Assembly: GCF_030160275.1 (NCBI RefSeq)
Contig: NZ_BSOA01000003.1
Span: forward strand, 248,001 to 312,000
Origin: Dyella flagellata
Lineage (GTDB): Bacteria > Pseudomonadota > Gammaproteobacteria > Xanthomonadales > Rhodanobacteraceae
Length of the DNA: 64,000 nucleotides
Direction of reading: 5' to 3'
Shown here in pieces: positions 63,168 through 64,000 of this stretch. A program made the translations under genes and the position numbers. Below the pieces are notes generated by a model that did no database searches, was not told where the DNA came from, and saw only the letters and a list, made by a program, of their open reading frames with translations. Positions within the stretch are counted from its first letter, which is position 1. Every line of letters starts with the position of its first letter.

Positions 63168-64000
63168 ATGTCGGACGTCACAATCAAACAACTGGCCCAG
63201 GTTCTGGGCATGCCCGTCGACCGGCTGCTGACGCAGCTCGGCGAGGCCGGCATGAAGTTCGAGAACCCGGAGCAGGTCATCAGCAGCACCGAGAAGGTGA
63301 AACTGCTGGGCTTTCTGCGCCGCACGCATGGCAAGGCGGACGTGGCTGCGGAAGTGGAAGATTCCTCGCCGCGGCAGATCACCTTGAAGCGCCGCAAGAT
63401 CAGCGAGCTGAAAGTATCCACGCCTGGCGGCCGCGGCGTGTCCAGCGCCAAGACGGTGAACGTGGAAGTGCGCGCCAAGCGTACCTACGTCAAGCGCAGC
63501 GTGATCGCCGAAGAAGCGAGTGCGGAGCCCGAGCGCGAGGAAGCCTTGCGCCGGCTGCAGGAATCGCAGCAGCAGCGCGAACACGAAGAACACGAGCGCG
63601 CCGAGATCGAGCGTCGGCGCCAGGAAGAGGCGCTGCAGCGCGCCGAAGAGGAAGCGGCACGCCGTGAGGCCGAGACTGCCGAGCGCGCGCGCCAGGAAGC
63701 TGCCGAGCAGCAGGCCGCCGCCGAGGCACAGGCCGCTCAGCAGGCGCAGCAACAAGCCGAACCTGTCGAAGAAAAACCCGAACCGGTACACGTTCCCGCA
63801 CCGGTGGTTGAACCCGAGGAAGAAAAAGTGGCCGAATCCCCGGCCGTGCAGCGCATCGATCCCAGCTCGCTGGGCATGATCCTGCCGCGCATTCATGAGC
63901 CGCGTAAGCGTGAGAAGAAACCTGTAGTGGCAGCGCCTGCACCGGCTCCCGCACCTGCGCCGGCCCCTGCGCCGAGCAGCGGCGCGGATCGTGGCAAGGT
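63168..64000 (+). CDS. infB: Translation initiation factor IF-2, partial
   Basis: This is the 5' part of the initiation GTPase that brings fMet-tRNA to the 30S subunit. 277 residues are visible: the IF2N domain ('MSDVTIKQLAQVLGMPVDRL'), a second basic region ('ITLKRRKISELKVST'), then a long charged Glu/Ala/Gln/Arg coiled coil (about 120-205) and a Pro/Ala-rich segment. The G domain lies beyond the window. GGAG precedes the ATG. The position after nusA is the conserved order. Confidence 0.96.
   Translation, partial: MSDVTIKQLAQVLGMPVDRLLTQLGEAGMKFENPEQVISSTEKVKLLGFLRRTHGKADVAAEVEDSSPRQITLKRRKISELKVSTPGGRGVSSAKTVNVEVRAKRTYVKRSVIAEEASAEPEREEALRRLQESQQQREHEEHERAEIERRRQEEALQRAEEEAARREAETAERARQEAAEQQAAAEAQAAQQAQQQAEPVEEKPEPVHVPAPVVEPEEEKVAESPAVQRIDPSSLGMILPRIHEPRKREKKPVVAAPAPAPAPAPAPAPSSGADRGK

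Overview
This window looks like the chromosome of a high-GC gammaproteobacterium of the Xanthomonadales, most likely a Rhodanobacteraceae genus such as Dyella, Rhodanobacter or Luteibacter. The reasons are gene order and family membership: exbB-exbD-msbA-lpxK next to comEC, a DUF6165 gene and a KdkA-type Kdo kinase, a yceD-rpmF-fabHDG-acpP-fabF-pabB-pabC-mltG-tmk-holB run ending near a 117-residue PilZ protein, and nuoA-N followed by an initiator tRNA and rimP-nusA-infB. This is inferred without a database search. Almost everything is core genome. No prophage, integrase, transposase or CRISPR array was seen; the accessory material is small palindromic repeats.

Layout: 1-2516 (minus) is a multidrug efflux operon, marR, NodT-type outer membrane factor, then emrA running off the left edge. 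2647-5789 holds tatD, a glycine-zipper lipoprotein, a SleB-like hydrolase and a YgfZ-type protein. 5922-10289 is a succinate dehydrogenase block: an SDHAF4-like factor, sdhCDAB, sdhE and a CptA/YgfX-like gene. 10387-21793 is envelope biogenesis and uptake: a LolC/E permease, lolD, comEC, exbBD, msbA, lpxK, DUF6165, a family 9 glycosyltransferase, kdkA and an MBL-fold hydrolase. 21943-22204 encodes tRNA-Ser(GGA) and the 4.5S SRP RNA, followed directly by a structured repeat. 22636-25659 is dnaX-ybaB-recR-hinT. 25728-31858 holds an Slp lipoprotein, the moxR-DUF58-transglutaminase cluster and an ArnT-like glycosyltransferase. 31938-45484 is the maf/yceD/rpmF/fatty acid synthesis/folate/mltG/tmk/holB/pilZ region. 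45790-60424 is the complete 14-gene NADH dehydrogenase I operon. 60512-64000 is the initiator tRNA (metY), rimP, nusA and the 5' part of infB.

The least ordinary content is in the repeats and leaders. Two copies of a roughly 300-bp element (22209-22541 and 41174-41467) fold into one three-stem architecture. Where the copies differ inside the stems, both arms change together, and the only imperfect pairs in the outer stem are G.T on the plus strand. The second copy supplies the last 12 codons of pabC and ends just before the mltG ribosome binding site. A five-hairpin array (36146-36290) fills most of the gap between fabD and fabG, and its first hairpin resembles the ends of that element. Smaller repeats are a REP-like 'GTAGGCTGGGAT' double palindrome (two copies plus a half-size relative) and a 'GTCATTCCCGC' palindrome. 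Candidate regulatory structures include a perfect dyad across the -10 box of the yceD/fab promoter and a leader with two terminator-like hairpins in front of rimP-nusA-infB.
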